Below are positions 39,090-47,623 of a stretch of DNA of 64,000 bases, in pieces. Made by a program: the position numbers and the translations under genes. The notes below the pieces were generated by a model. The model did not search any database, was not told the origin of the DNA, and saw nothing but the letters and a program-made list of their open reading frames with translations. Where the stretch lies: positions 3,254,001 to 3,318,000 of the forward strand of contig NZ_CP017075.1 in the NCBI RefSeq assembly GCF_001742225.1, written 5' to 3'. How positions within the stretch are numbered: position 1 is the first letter of the stretch; every line of letters starts with the position of its first letter. Source of the stretch: Novosphingobium resinovorum. GTDB taxonomy: Bacteria > Pseudomonadota > Alphaproteobacteria > Sphingomonadales > Sphingomonadaceae.

Positions 39090-40592
39090 ATGGTCGAAAC
39101 CCTATCGAAGCCCGTAACCGTGATGCGGATTTCCGCCGAGGATCACGTCGCCGTCGCCCTGCAGCCGCTCGAGGCGGGCACGGAGGTCGTTGTGGATGGA
39201 CAGGCGATTCACTTACGCGATGCGATTCCGGCGGGTCACAAGTTCGCCGCCCTGCCGATTGCCGCGGGTTCGCCGGTTCGTCGCTATCGCGCGCCGATCG
39301 GCCTCGCCACGCGCGACATCGCGGTGGGCGAGCACGTCCATGTCCACAATGTCCATACCGCGCTTTCGGGCGAGAAGGCCTATGCCTTCTCCGGCGCGCG
39401 GGCCGAGGAGCACAAGGCGCAGTCCTCGCGCAGCTTCCGGGGCTATGTGCGGCCGGACGGCAGCGTCGGCACGCGCAACGAATTGTGGATTCTGCCCACG
39501 GTCGGCTGCGTCGGCCGCCTGGGCGAGCGGCTGGCGGCGAAGGGCAACCTGCGGTCGCCCGCGAATGTCGATGGCGTTCATGCGTTCAATCATCCGTTCG
39601 GGTGTTCGCAGCTGGGGGCGGACCTCGATGGCACGGCGGCGGTGATCGCCTCGCTGGCGCTCAACCCCAATGCGGGCGGCGTGCTGCTGCTGGGTCTCGG
39701 CTGCGAATCGAACCAGCTGGAGGAATTGCTCAAGCGCATCCCGGAAGACCGCCGCGACCGTTTGCGGGTATTGCGCGCCCAGTCGGAAAGCGACGAGTTC
39801 GCCGCCGGGGAAGCGCTGATCGACGAACTGCTGGGCCTGATGGCCGAGGATCGGCGCGAGGACGTGCCGCTCTCGAAGCTGCGGCTGGGCGTGAAATGCG
39901 GCGGCTCGGACGCGATGAGCGGACTGACTGCCAATCCGCTGATCGGTTTGATGGCCGATGCGGTGATCGAGGCGGGCGGCGCCGCGATCCTGACGGAAAT
40001 TCCCGAAATCTTCGGCGCCGAGAACCTGCTGCTCGAACGTGCCACCAGTGAAGAGGTGTTCGACAAGCTCTCGGGCCTCGTCAATTCCTTCAAGCGCTAC
40101 TTCATCGAGAACGGCGAGCCGGTTTCCGAGAACCCCAGCCCCGGCAACATCGCGGGCGGCATCACCACGCTGGAGGAAAAGTCCCTGGGCGCGGTGCAGA
40201 AGGGCGGGCTTGCCCCGGTCTGCGACGTGATCGGCTATGGCGAGCGGATTTCCACGACTGGACTGACGGTGCTTGAAGCCCCGGGCAACGATGCCGTCTC
40301 CACCACCGCGCTGGCGGCAGCGGGGGCGACGATCACGCTGTTCTCCACCGGCCGCGGGACGCCGCTCGGAAGCCCGGTGCCGACGATGAAGATCGCCTCC
40401 AACCATTCATTGGCCGAGCGCAAGCCGGGCTGGATCGACTTCGACGCCGGACTGGTGCTGGAAAAGGGCATGGCGGGCGCTGCCGACCTGCTGCTCGACC
40501 GCATCATCGCCGTCGCGAGCGGGGAACCGGCGCGCAACGAGAGTAACGACGAACGCGCCATCGGTATCTGGAAGCGAGGGGTTACGCTATAG
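39090..40592 (+). CDS. uxaA: altronate dehydratase (UxaA-type)
   Basis: The 500-aa product dehydrates D-altronate to 2-keto-3-deoxygluconate. The N-terminal SAF-like domain (HVAVALQPLEAG, DAIPAGHKFAALPIAAG, VHNVHTAL) is followed by the UxaA core GYVRPDGSVGTRNELWILPTV, HPFGCSQLGAD, LLLGLGCESNQLEELL, LGVKCGGSDAMSGLTANPLIG and NIAGGITTLEEKSLGAVQKGG. ATG 39090 is chosen, ATG 39123 being the alternative; neither has a strong SD. It is divergent from uxaC-uxuB with a shared palindrome. It requires altronate, whose source UxaB is not seen, while UxuB makes mannonate. Confidence 0.93.
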   Translation: MVETLSKPVTVMRISAEDHVAVALQPLEAGTEVVVDGQAIHLRDAIPAGHKFAALPIAAGSPVRRYRAPIGLATRDIAVGEHVHVHNVHTALSGEKAYAFSGARAEEHKAQSSRSFRGYVRPDGSVGTRNELWILPTVGCVGRLGERLAAKGNLRSPANVDGVHAFNHPFGCSQLGADLDGTAAVIASLALNPNAGGVLLLGLGCESNQLEELLKRIPEDRRDRLRVLRAQSESDEFAAGEALIDELLGLMAEDRREDVPLSKLRLGVKCGGSDAMSGLTANPLIGLMADAVIEAGGAAILTEIPEIFGAENLLLERATSEEVFDKLSGLVNSFKRYFIENGEPVSENPSPGNIAGGITTLEEKSLGAVQKGGLAPVCDVIGYGERISTTGLTVLEAPGNDAVSTTALAAAGATITLFSTGRGTPLGSPVPTMKIASNHSLAERKPGWIDFDAGLVLEKGMAGAADLLLDRIIAVASGEPARNESNDERAIGIWKRGVTL

Positions 40593-40597
40593 TCGCT

Positions 40598-40718
40598 GGC
40601 CCACCCCGCTGCGGCTAGGTTCGCCTGCGGTTCATCAAGCCTCGCGGCCCTCCCGCAAGCGGGAAGGCGAACGCTTTCCTGCTCTCCTCCCGCTCGCGGG
40701 AGGGGCCGGGGGTGGGCC
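40598..40718. repeat. family E repeat, copy 2
   Basis: GGCCCACCCCGCTGCGGCTAGG opens (in the form GGCCCACCCCG) and GGCCGGGGGTGGGCC closes an element holding two CTCCCGC..GCGGGAG stems. It fills the gap between convergent uxaA and the exported-protein gene. Confidence 0.75.
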
Positions 40719-40723
40719 TTAAC

Positions 40724-41287
40724 CTACTCCACCACCAGGAAATACTCCGCCGCGCGATTGCCCCCGTTGCGCACCTCGATCACGTAGCGCTGCGTGAACA
40801 GCGGTATCCAGCGGCAGGCGCGGCGGGCGTCGGCGATGGTGCAGACTGGGCGGCGCTCGGCGTCGAGCACTTGCAGGGTCACCGGGGTATCGCCCGGCGT
40901 CGATAGCGCGATGCTGGCCTTCCGGCCCGAGAGGAACACCTGCTCGAAGCTGTCGCTGGTGCCGGGCTGGGCCTTGCCGGTGCGATAGCCGGGGCCGAGC
41001 GGGCTGCCGCGCAGCGGCGCCTTCCCGTTCGGGACCAGTGCGCGCCACTCCGGCACCGGGTCGACACCTTGCCAGCCATCGAGCGGCCGCGCGCCGGAGC
41101 GCTCGATGATACCCAGCGCGCGGGCCAGTTCCTCGTTGTCGGCGCGGCCCTGCGCGCTCTGGGCGGACGACAGGGCGAGGGCGACCCGTTCGCCGATTTC
41201 GGGCGTCTGGTCCTGCGCCCGGGCAGGCGCTGCCACGAGCACGGCGACTGCGGTGAGCAGCCAAGGGTTGCGCAGCAATGGGCTCAT
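40724..41287 (-). CDS. exported protein of unknown function in a two-component operon
   Basis: The 187-aa product has a signal peptide (LLRNPWLLTAVAVLVAAPARA) and no domain I recognise. The C-terminal half (KASIALSTPGDTPVTLQVLDAE, CRWIPLFTQRYVIEVRNGGNRAAEYFLVVE) looks like a small beta-sandwich, as in pre-peptidase C-terminal-like modules, with a Cys pair (CTIADARRACRW). Its ATG overlaps the stop of the histidine kinase gene (ATGA), which points to a periplasmic accessory or target of that system. Confidence 0.75.
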   Translation of the reverse strand: MSPLLRNPWLLTAVAVLVAAPARAQDQTPEIGERVALALSSAQSAQGRADNEELARALGIIERSGARPLDGWQGVDPVPEWRALVPNGKAPLRGSPLGPGYRTGKAQPGTSDSFEQVFLSGRKASIALSTPGDTPVTLQVLDAERRPVCTIADARRACRWIPLFTQRYVIEVRNGGNRAAEYFLVVE

Positions 41288-42639
41288 CGTCTGAACTCCG
41301 GAGCAACGGTGAAGCATGCGCCTCTTTCGCCGGGCGCGAGCGAAATCTCAAGGTGGTGCCGCTCTGCGATCGCGCGGCACAGCGCGAGGCCGAGCCCCGC
41401 GCCCTCGGTGCCGAGCGAACTGCCGCCGCGGGCGAACTTCTCGAAAATCCTGTCGCGCTGGTCCTCGGGGACACCCGGTCCATCGTCGCTGACGATCAGC
41501 ACCGGCCCCCTGCGCAGCGTCAGACGGATCGTACCACCGCGCGGCACGAACTTGAAGGCGTTGTCGAGCAGGTTGGTGATGAGCCGCGTGAGGGACATCT
41601 CCTCGCCAGCGATGACGACGTCCGGTTCTATGTCGAGGATCAGGCGGTGCCCGGATTCCTCGGCGCTGTCGGCGTAGAGTTCGCCCAGCCGCGCTGCGAG
41701 AACACTGAGGTCCACCGGGACCAGGCCATGGCGATCACCGCGCCGCGCTTCGCTGGCGGCGATGTCGAGCAGCGATTCGAGCATGCGGATGATGCCCCGG
41801 ATTTCGGTCCGGGCGTCGGCGACGCGGGCTGCGGTCTCGGCGTCGAGCGTGGCGGCCAGCGCTTTCACCAGCCGGTTGTCGAGGTGCATCAGCGGTGTGC
41901 GCATCTCGTGTGCGACATGGTCGGTCGTCTCGCGGTGGGCGGCGGCGAGGCGCTTGAGACGGGCGAGGGCGTTGCCCGAGTGCGCGGCCAGCTCGTCGAT
42001 CTCGTCATGCCCGGCCGATCCGCGCGCCAGTTCTTCCAGCGCGGCGTCGTCGGGCTGGCGGAAGGCAGCGTTGATGCGCGCGAGCCTTCCGGCGAGCCGG
42101 TGCGCCGCCGTCCAGCCGCCGAGGGCCACTGCCAGCATCGCGAGCACGCCGCCGGTCAGGAACACCAGCGCCACCTGCCGCAGCAGCATGGAGAGGTCGC
42201 GATATTCGTGCGCGACCAGCAGCTTGAGGTTCGGCCCGAGCTGGGTCGCGCGCGCGAAGGCGCGTTCCCCGCCTTCGATACGGATGTCGGCGGCCTCGGA
42301 GATACCGGCATGCAGCCCCGGCCAATCGGTGAGGTCGCCGGCGATGCGCTTGCCGCGTGCGTCCGCGAGCAGGTAATGCGCGGGATCACCGTTGCGCGGC
42401 TGGAGAGCGAGGCGGTCCTTGATGCGTTTGGCCAGTTCGTCACGGTCGCCGCTGGCGTAGATGTCGACCATGCCGGCGAGATCGACATCGACCGCCCGTT
42501 CCAGCGCCTGCCGGTTGGAGCGCTCGATCGTGGCATTGGTCAGCAGCCACAGCCCGAAGGTGATCACCGCAGCCGTCCCGATCGCCCAGACGACGATCTG
42601 CGCGAAGATCGAATTGCGGATGAAAGCCAGCCGCTTCAT
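41284..42639 (-). CDS. sensor histidine kinase
   Basis: The 451-aa membrane kinase has TM helices near 13-35 and 155-178 with a periplasmic sensor region between them, a HAMP-like segment, the HisKA motif HVAHEMRTPLMHLDNRL with phospho-acceptor His244, and a HATPase_c domain (N box NLLDNAFKFVP, G1 VSDDGPGVP, G2 GTEGAGLGLALC). It pairs with the response regulator 25 bases upstream. The signal is unknown. The small exported protein overlaps its 3' end. Confidence 0.92.
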   Translation of the reverse strand: MKRLAFIRNSIFAQIVVWAIGTAAVITFGLWLLTNATIERSNRQALERAVDVDLAGMVDIYASGDRDELAKRIKDRLALQPRNGDPAHYLLADARGKRIAGDLTDWPGLHAGISEAADIRIEGGERAFARATQLGPNLKLLVAHEYRDLSMLLRQVALVFLTGGVLAMLAVALGGWTAAHRLAGRLARINAAFRQPDDAALEELARGSAGHDEIDELAAHSGNALARLKRLAAAHRETTDHVAHEMRTPLMHLDNRLVKALAATLDAETAARVADARTEIRGIIRMLESLLDIAASEARRGDRHGLVPVDLSVLAARLGELYADSAEESGHRLILDIEPDVVIAGEEMSLTRLITNLLDNAFKFVPRGGTIRLTLRRGPVLIVSDDGPGVPEDQRDRIFEKFARGGSSLGTEGAGLGLALCRAIAERHHLEISLAPGERGACFTVAPEFRR

Positions 42640-42664
42640 GGAAATTGGCGGCGCGTGAGCACGC

Positions 42665-43351
42665 TCACCGCCCGTCCAGCAGCCTGTAGCCGGAGCCCCA
42701 GATCGTCTCGAGCGCGGGCTTGTCGAAGCCTTCCTCGAGCTTGCGGCGCAGGCGGCCGATGTTGACGTCCACCACGTTGGTCTGGGGATCGAAGTTCATC
42801 TTCCACACATCCCGCAACAGCATCTCGCGCGTCAGCACTTCGCCCGCGTTCTCCATGAAGTAGCGGAACAGCTCGAATTCCTTGGGGCTGAGCGCAAGGT
42901 GGCGGTTGTCGCGAAAGGCGGTGCGCGCCTTCACGTGGCATTCGAAGGCGCCGTAGAGGATCACGGCGGAGTGCTCGCGGCCCGAGGAGCGGCGGTGCAG
43001 GGCGCGCAGGCGGGCGAGCAGTTCCTCGCCCTCGAAGGGCTTGGCGAGATAGTCGTCCGCGCCCGCGTCCAGTCCTTCGGCCCGGTCGGTGGTGCGGCCG
43101 AGCGCGGAAAGCAGCAGGACCGGCGTGCCGACCCCGCTTTCGCGCAGGCGCGACAGGATGGTGATGCCGTCGAGATCGGGCAGCATGCGGTCGAGGATGA
43201 TGACGTCGAAGCGCTCGGCGCCCGCGCGTTTCAGCCCGTCGTTACCGGTGGCGCACCAGGTCAGCGAGTCGCCGGAAAGACTGGCCAGTTCCTCGACTTG
43301 CGAGGCCGCGCGCGAATCGTCCTCGATGTAGAGGATGGACAGGCCGCTCAT
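42665..43351 (-). CDS. OmpR-family response regulator
   Basis: The 228-aa product has a receiver domain (acidic pair Asp11/Asp12, phospho-acceptor Asp54 in VIILDRMLPD, Ser82 in LLLSALGRT, Lys104 in DYLAKPF) and a winged-helix DNA-binding domain (LSPKEFELFRYFMENAGEVL, TNVVDVNIGRLRRKLEEG, ETIWGSGYRLL). It is the partner of the kinase that follows. Its ATG overlaps the stop of a possible 33-codon reading frame upstream. Confidence 0.93.
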   Translation of the reverse strand: MSGLSILYIEDDSRAASQVEELASLSGDSLTWCATGNDGLKRAGAERFDVIILDRMLPDLDGITILSRLRESGVGTPVLLLSALGRTTDRAEGLDAGADDYLAKPFEGEELLARLRALHRRSSGREHSAVILYGAFECHVKARTAFRDNRHLALSPKEFELFRYFMENAGEVLTREMLLRDVWKMNFDPQTNVVDVNIGRLRRKLEEGFDKPALETIWGSGYRLLDGR

Positions 43352-43449
43352 GCCGTGCGCCCCGCAAGGGTGCCGATGGCGGCCGAGCGATCGTATCCGC
43401 GCGAGAAACCCTCCCGGTTCTCGGTGCAGTACGATCCGCCGGCCGCCAT
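43348..43449 (-). CDS. possible 33-aa leader peptide before the response regulator
   Basis: A short frame starting ATG 43449 (MAAGGSYCTENREGFSRG) ends TGA overlapping the response regulator start as ATGA. The exact overlap is the coupling style of this genome and is the main reason to list it. No homology is recognised, and the frame is open further upstream without a clear start, so this could be chance. The remaining 278 bases up to the CsgG-like gene hold no other gene that I can see. Confidence 0.3.
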   Translation of the reverse strand: MAAGGSYCTENREGFSRGYDRSAAIGTLAGRTA

Positions 43450-43727
43450 CGGGTTGAACGGAACCGGGCGCCGCCTAAGGGGACTGGGACGGCGGCTCTC
43501 CCGGCCCCGAAACAGCTCGGAACCACGCGAGAGGATACGGGCGCCGTGGAAGCGCCGAAATGAAGTCGGGTTGTTAATAGCCTTGGTCCCCCGGCAACGG
43601 CGCGCGGTCATTCCCTGCCCGCCGTTGCTCAGCTTTCTTGACGTACCGTGCATATACGAGCGCCGGGTGCGGGTCGCCTGACAATGGCTGTCATGCCCCC
43701 GCAAGGGCGCGAAGCCGCGATCTGCGG

Positions 43728-44492
43728 TCAGTTCGCCTTGGGCGCTGCGGCGGAGGGATCGACCGGAAGGCCGCCGAGCTGCGTTACCAGCTTGGTATAG
43801 GCATCGAGGTACGCGAGCACGATGATCTGGCCGATCTGCGTGTTCTGGTAGCCGCCGCCGCCGGCCGCGCCGAAGGTGCCGCCGAAGAAGCCGCCGCCGC
43901 CACCGCCGAAGCTGACATCGGACTTGCGGGCATAGCCCTCGGTCAGCGCCTCTTCCACGGTGGTGCGCGAATTCACGATCGAGAGGGTGACGTTCGCCTC
44001 GCCCTTCTTGACGTTGAGGCCACCGGCGATGGCGCCCACGCCGCGCCCGAAGAAACCGCCGACGCCGCCCAGCACGCCGCCGAGGCCGCCGCCGCCCGAA
44101 TTGTTGTTGGTCGAGACGATGTCCGGCTGCAGGAAATAGTCCGCCGCCTTGATCTGGCCCTTGCCGATGTTGGACCCCTTCTGCAGCTCGCCCTGTTCGG
44201 CCAGGGCGCGCTCCATGGCGCTGTTCTGCAGCGAGCGGCCGCGGTTGACCATGGTGAAGCAGCCGGACTTCTGCACGAAGACGCGCAGGATCGCCTCGGG
44301 GCTGCCGAGGCTGAGTTCGCGCCACCACTGGGTATCGGGCTCGATGATGGCGACAGTGCCGAGGTTCTTGCGGCAGACGGGAATCTCCTGCGTCCCCTTT
44401 TCCTGCAGCTTGCGGCCGGAGGACTGGTCGGCGAGGGCGGGGGTGGCCGAAACTGCGGCGAGCGCGGCCAGCGCGCAGACGAACGTTTTCAT
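43728..44492 (-). CDS. CsgG/HfaB-family exported protein
   Basis: The 254-aa product has a Sec signal (MKTFVCALAALAAVSATPALA) and the CsgG-like core LGTVAIIEPDTQWW, SPEAILRVFVQKSGCFTMVNRG, DYFLQPDIVST and VNVTLSIVNSRTTVEEAL-type strands (ANVTLSIVNSRTTVEEALTEGYA). It lacks the lipobox cysteine of true CsgG/HfaB lipoproteins and has two Gly-rich stretches (GGGGLGGVLGGVGGFFGRG and SFGGGGGGFFGGTFG). ATG 44492 has AGGGAG about 9 bases upstream. It may form or help an outer-membrane or envelope pore or sensor; function is not established here. Confidence 0.8.
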   Translation of the reverse strand: MKTFVCALAALAAVSATPALADQSSGRKLQEKGTQEIPVCRKNLGTVAIIEPDTQWWRELSLGSPEAILRVFVQKSGCFTMVNRGRSLQNSAMERALAEQGELQKGSNIGKGQIKAADYFLQPDIVSTNNNSGGGGLGGVLGGVGGFFGRGVGAIAGGLNVKKGEANVTLSIVNSRTTVEEALTEGYARKSDVSFGGGGGGFFGGTFGAAGGGGYQNTQIGQIIVLAYLDAYTKLVTQLGGLPVDPSAAAPKAN

Positions 44493-44620
44493 AATCAAGG
44501 CTCCCTGTTGCACCGCGCGGACACGCGGCCTGCCCAATCCCCGGGGCGACAAACTCCTTATGCGTTCACTCTTGCACGAACAAATGACGATGTCTGTGAG
44601 AATCTTTCGCAAATACAACG

Positions 44621-45478
44621 TCAGGAAGGATTCACCGCCATGTTGTCGATAAGCCGGGCCGGGCCGATCCGGGCCGCCACGATAAGCCGCATCGGCCGGT
44701 CCGAACGGGTGGTCAGCACGGTGAGATCGTCCGCATCGCGCAGTTCGGCATAATCGACCGAGCGGAAGCCCCCCGCGACGATTTCCGCCTGCAGCGTGGC
44801 GAGGGTTTCCGGCACGTCCACGCCCGCCTCGATCGCAGCGATGGCGCGGCGCATCGCGGTCGGCAGCGCGACGGCCGCCTGGCGATCCTCGGCCGAGAGG
44901 TAGGCATTGCGCGAGGACATCGCGAGTCCGTCCGCCTCGCGCACGGTCGGCACGCCGAGGATCGCGGCGGCGGCGGGGCGGGTGAGGTCGAGGTCGCGCG
45001 CCATCCGGCGGATGACGGCCAACTGCTGCCAGTCCTTCTCGCCGAACAGGGCGATGTCGGGCATGACCTGATTGAACAACTTGCACACCACGGTGGCGAC
45101 GCCGTCGAAGTGGCCGGGCCGCGACGCGCCGCACAGGCCCTCGCTGACGCCCGCAACCGAGATATTGGAGGCGAACCCGGCCGGGTACATCGCCTCGACC
45201 GTGGGTGCCCAGAGCAGGTCCACCCCTTCGGCTTCCAGCAGCGCCGAGTCGCGGGCAAGCTGGCGCGGATAGGCGTCGAGATCCTCGTTCGCACCGAACT
45301 GGAGCGGGTTGACGAAGATCGATACGACGACGCTGGCGCCCCGGCTTTTCGCCTCGCGCACGAGCGTCAGATGGCCGTCATGCAAGGCGCCCATCGTGGG
45401 CACGAGCGCGACCTCACCGGTCTTGCGAAGCTCGGCAACCGCATTGCGCAGTGGATCAAGGGCGTGGACGGTTTGCAT
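44621..45478 (-). CDS. panC: pantoate--beta-alanine ligase
   Basis: The 285-aa product joins pantoate and beta-alanine with ATP, the last step to pantothenate for coenzyme A. PTMGALHDGHLTLV (27-40, His33 and His36) is the HIGH-like motif; FVNPLQFG, FASNISVAGVSEGLCGASRPGHFDGV, FGEKDWQQL and MSSRNAYLS follow in the normal order. It is divergent from the mipZ gene with 131 bases between starts, an arrangement common in alphaproteobacteria. Confidence 0.96.
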   Translation of the reverse strand: MQTVHALDPLRNAVAELRKTGEVALVPTMGALHDGHLTLVREAKSRGASVVVSIFVNPLQFGANEDLDAYPRQLARDSALLEAEGVDLLWAPTVEAMYPAGFASNISVAGVSEGLCGASRPGHFDGVATVVCKLFNQVMPDIALFGEKDWQQLAVIRRMARDLDLTRPAAAAILGVPTVREADGLAMSSRNAYLSAEDRQAAVALPTAMRRAIAAIEAGVDVPETLATLQAEIVAGGFRSVDYAELRDADDLTVLTTRSDRPMRLIVAARIGPARLIDNMAVNPS

Positions 45479-45609
45479 TGGGCTTGGCTGCTCCGGTATG
45501 ATGGGCGCGACCGAAAGGTGCGTTTGGGCCTTAGCCCCGGCGCACCTGCGGGGGCAATGATTTCAACGTCGGGCCGGGCGACCGGTCCCGCGAGCAGGAT
45601 AACGGTCAC

Positions 45610-46422
45610 GTGACAGCGCATCGCATCGTCTTCGCCAACGAGAAGGGCGGCACCGGCAAGTCCACCACCGCCGTCCATGTCGCCATCGCGCTCGCCTACC
45701 AGGGCGCGAATGTCGCCTGCATCGACCTCGACCACCGCCAGCGCACGCTCTACCGCTACCTCGAGAACCGGATCGAGACCGAGCGCAAGCGCGAGATCGC
45801 GCTGCCCGGCGCGCGCTTCGCGGTCTACGATGGCGACGACATCGGCGAACTCGACGATCTCGCCGAGCAGATCGCGGAGGGCTACGACTTCCTCGTCTTC
45901 GATACGCCTGGGCGCGACGATCCCTTCGCCCGCCACGTGGCGACCACGGCGGACACGCTGGTCACCCCGCTCAACGACAGCTTCGTCGACTTCGACCTTC
46001 TGGGGCAGGTGGAAAGCGAGACCTTCAAGGTCAAGCGCCTCTCGTTCTATGCCGAAGTCATGTGGGAGGCGCGCAAGAAGCGCGGCCTCAAGACCATCAA
46101 CGAAGGCCGCCGCGAACTCGACTGGGTCGTCGTGCGCAACCGCGTCCAGCATGTCGAGGCGCGCAATATGCGGCGTATCGACGGGGCGTTGCAGGAACTG
46201 TCCAAGCGCGCGGGCTTCCGCGTCGCGGCGGGCCTGTCCGAGCGCGTCATCTTCCGCGAGCTGTTCCCCTCGGGCCTGACCCTGCTCGACAAGGGCTTTC
46301 TGGGCGATCTGGGCACCAGCCACCTCGTCGCGCGGCAGGAACTGCGCGGGCTGGTCGCCGGGCTCAACCTGCCGGTGCCGGTACGGCGGGAGTCCGAAAC
46401 GGCCTTCGCCGCCGCGAGCTGA
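45610..46422 (+). CDS. mipZ: MipZ-type division-plane ATPase (ParA/MinD family)
   Basis: The 270-aa product starts at GTG 45610. The deviant Walker A EKGGTGKSTTAVH (11-23), ACIDLDHRQRTLYRYLENR and FLVFDTPGRDDPF mark it as MipZ, and LDWVVVRNRVQHVEARN, VAAGLSERVIFRELFPSGLTLLD are typical of that family. MipZ binds ParB near chromosomal origins and inhibits FtsZ so that division occurs at mid-cell in Caulobacter; the same role is expected here. A J-domain gene follows after 11 bases. Confidence 0.9.
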   Translation: MTAHRIVFANEKGGTGKSTTAVHVAIALAYQGANVACIDLDHRQRTLYRYLENRIETERKREIALPGARFAVYDGDDIGELDDLAEQIAEGYDFLVFDTPGRDDPFARHVATTADTLVTPLNDSFVDFDLLGQVESETFKVKRLSFYAEVMWEARKKRGLKTINEGRRELDWVVVRNRVQHVEARNMRRIDGALQELSKRAGFRVAAGLSERVIFRELFPSGLTLLDKGFLGDLGTSHLVARQELRGLVAGLNLPVPVRRESETAFAAAS

Positions 46423-46433
46423 CGGGAAGGCCC

Positions 46434-46718
46434 ATGATCAAGCTGCTCTGGCTGGTCGCGCTCGGCTGCATCGTCTGCCGGATGCTCATCGGCCGCTGGC
46501 CCTGGGAAAAGAAGCGCAAGGTCGCGGGGCCGTCCTTCGAGACGGCGCAGGCGCGGGCGCTGCTGGGCGTGGACGCGGGCGCCGACCGGCGCGAGATCGT
46601 CGAGGCGCACCGCCGCCGCATCGCGCTGGTGCACCCCGACAAGGGCGGCAGCTCCGAGCAGGTGCACGAGGCCAATGCCGCGCGCGACCTGCTGCTGGCG
46701 GTGCTACCTGCGGATTAG
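46434..46718 (+). CDS. small membrane-anchored J-domain protein
   Basis: The 94-aa product has an N-terminal membrane helix (LLWLVALGCIVCRMLIG) followed by a compact J-domain: SFETAQARALLGVDAGADRREI, then AHRRRIALVHPDKGGSSEQ with an intact HPD, then ANAARDLLLAVL. It likely recruits DnaK to the inner membrane, like TIM14-type proteins. GGGAAGG lies 5 bases before ATG 46434. It is co-directional with mipZ and probably co-transcribed. Confidence 0.85.
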   Translation: MIKLLWLVALGCIVCRMLIGRWPWEKKRKVAGPSFETAQARALLGVDAGADRREIVEAHRRRIALVHPDKGGSSEQVHEANAARDLLLAVLPAD

Positions 46719-46749
46719 AATGCCATCGTCTTTGGCTGAAACACCATTC

Positions 46750-46834
46750 GTCATCCCCGCGAAGGCGGGGACCCATCTGATGATGGTTCAATCTGCCACG
46801 TCAGGAGATGGGTTCCCGCCTTCGCGGGAATGAC
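46750..46834. repeat. 85-bp palindromic repeat, family A copy 4
   Basis: Left arm GTCATCCCCGCGAAGGCGGG and right arm CCCGCCTTCGCGGGAATGAC around a centre with GTTCAATCTGCCACGTCAGG. Same length as the units at 2176, 12431 and 27864. It lies between convergent genes. Confidence 0.87.
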
Positions 46835-46862
46835 GGCGATAAAATTACGAGGCGATCACGCT

Positions 46863-47612
46863 TTAATTTTCCCGCGCGATCTGGAAGCCCGCGAACGACT
46901 GGTTCACCGGCATCAGTTCCAGCGTGTTGATGTTGACGTGCGCGGGCAGGGTGGCGACCCACAGCACGGTCTCGGCGATGTCCTCGCCGGTCATCGGGTT
47001 GACGCCTGCGTAGAACGTGTCGGACGCGGCCTGGTCGCCGCCATTGCGGATCACGGTGAATTCGGTCTCGACCATGCCCGGCTCGATCGAGGTCACGCGC
47101 ACGCCGGTGCCGCTCAGGTCCGAGCGCAGGCCGAGCGCGAACTGGCGCACGAAGGCCTTGGTGCCGCCGTACACGTTGCCGCCGGTGTAGGGATATGTTG
47201 CCGCCACCGAGGACAGCATCACGATCCCGCCCTTGCGCGCGATCAGGCCCGGCAGCAGCTTGTGCGTGAGCGAGACCAGGCTGACGACGTTGGTGTCGAT
47301 CATCGTCTTCCAGTTGGCGAGGTCGGCTGCCTGTGCGGGCGCCGCGCCCAGCGCGAGACCCGCGTTGTTCACAAGGCAGTCGATCGCGGCGAAGTCGGCC
47401 GGAAGCGCATCGAGCGCGGCGTCGCGGGCGGTTTCGTCACGCACGTCGAAGACGGCGGCGTGGAAGCGGTCGGCACCCAGTTCGTCCGTCAGCGCCTGAA
47501 GCCGCTCGGCGCGGCGGCCGGTGCCGATCACGCGCCATCCGGCCTTCACGAAAGCGCGCGCGCAGGCTTCGCCGATACCGGAAGTGGCGCCGGTTACGAG
47601 CACGGTCTTCAT
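46863..47612 (-). CDS. SDR-family oxidoreductase, YdfG-like
   Basis: The 249-aa product has the classical SDR order: VLVTGATSGIGEACARAF, NNAGLALG, MLSSVAATYPYTGGNVYGGTKAFV with Ser, Tyr and Lys, and SIEPGMVETEF. GGNVYGGTKAFVRQFALGLRSDL and VNINTLELMPVNQSFAG match the 3-hydroxy-acid/serine dehydrogenase (YdfG) group. The start ATG 47612 has AAGGAA upstream. It lies 11 bases after the epimerase-like gene and is probably in one operon with it. Confidence 0.87.
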   Translation of the reverse strand: MKTVLVTGATSGIGEACARAFVKAGWRVIGTGRRAERLQALTDELGADRFHAAVFDVRDETARDAALDALPADFAAIDCLVNNAGLALGAAPAQAADLANWKTMIDTNVVSLVSLTHKLLPGLIARKGGIVMLSSVAATYPYTGGNVYGGTKAFVRQFALGLRSDLSGTGVRVTSIEPGMVETEFTVIRNGGDQAASDTFYAGVNPMTGEDIAETVLWVATLPAHVNINTLELMPVNQSFAGFQIAREN

Positions 47613-47623
47613 GGGGGATTCCT

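Noticed and set aside
45610..46422. The ParA-like protein as a plasmid partition ATPase
   Set aside because: The DTPGRDDPF block, the RVQHVEARN segment and the panC neighbour fit chromosomal MipZ, and there is no parB or replication gene.
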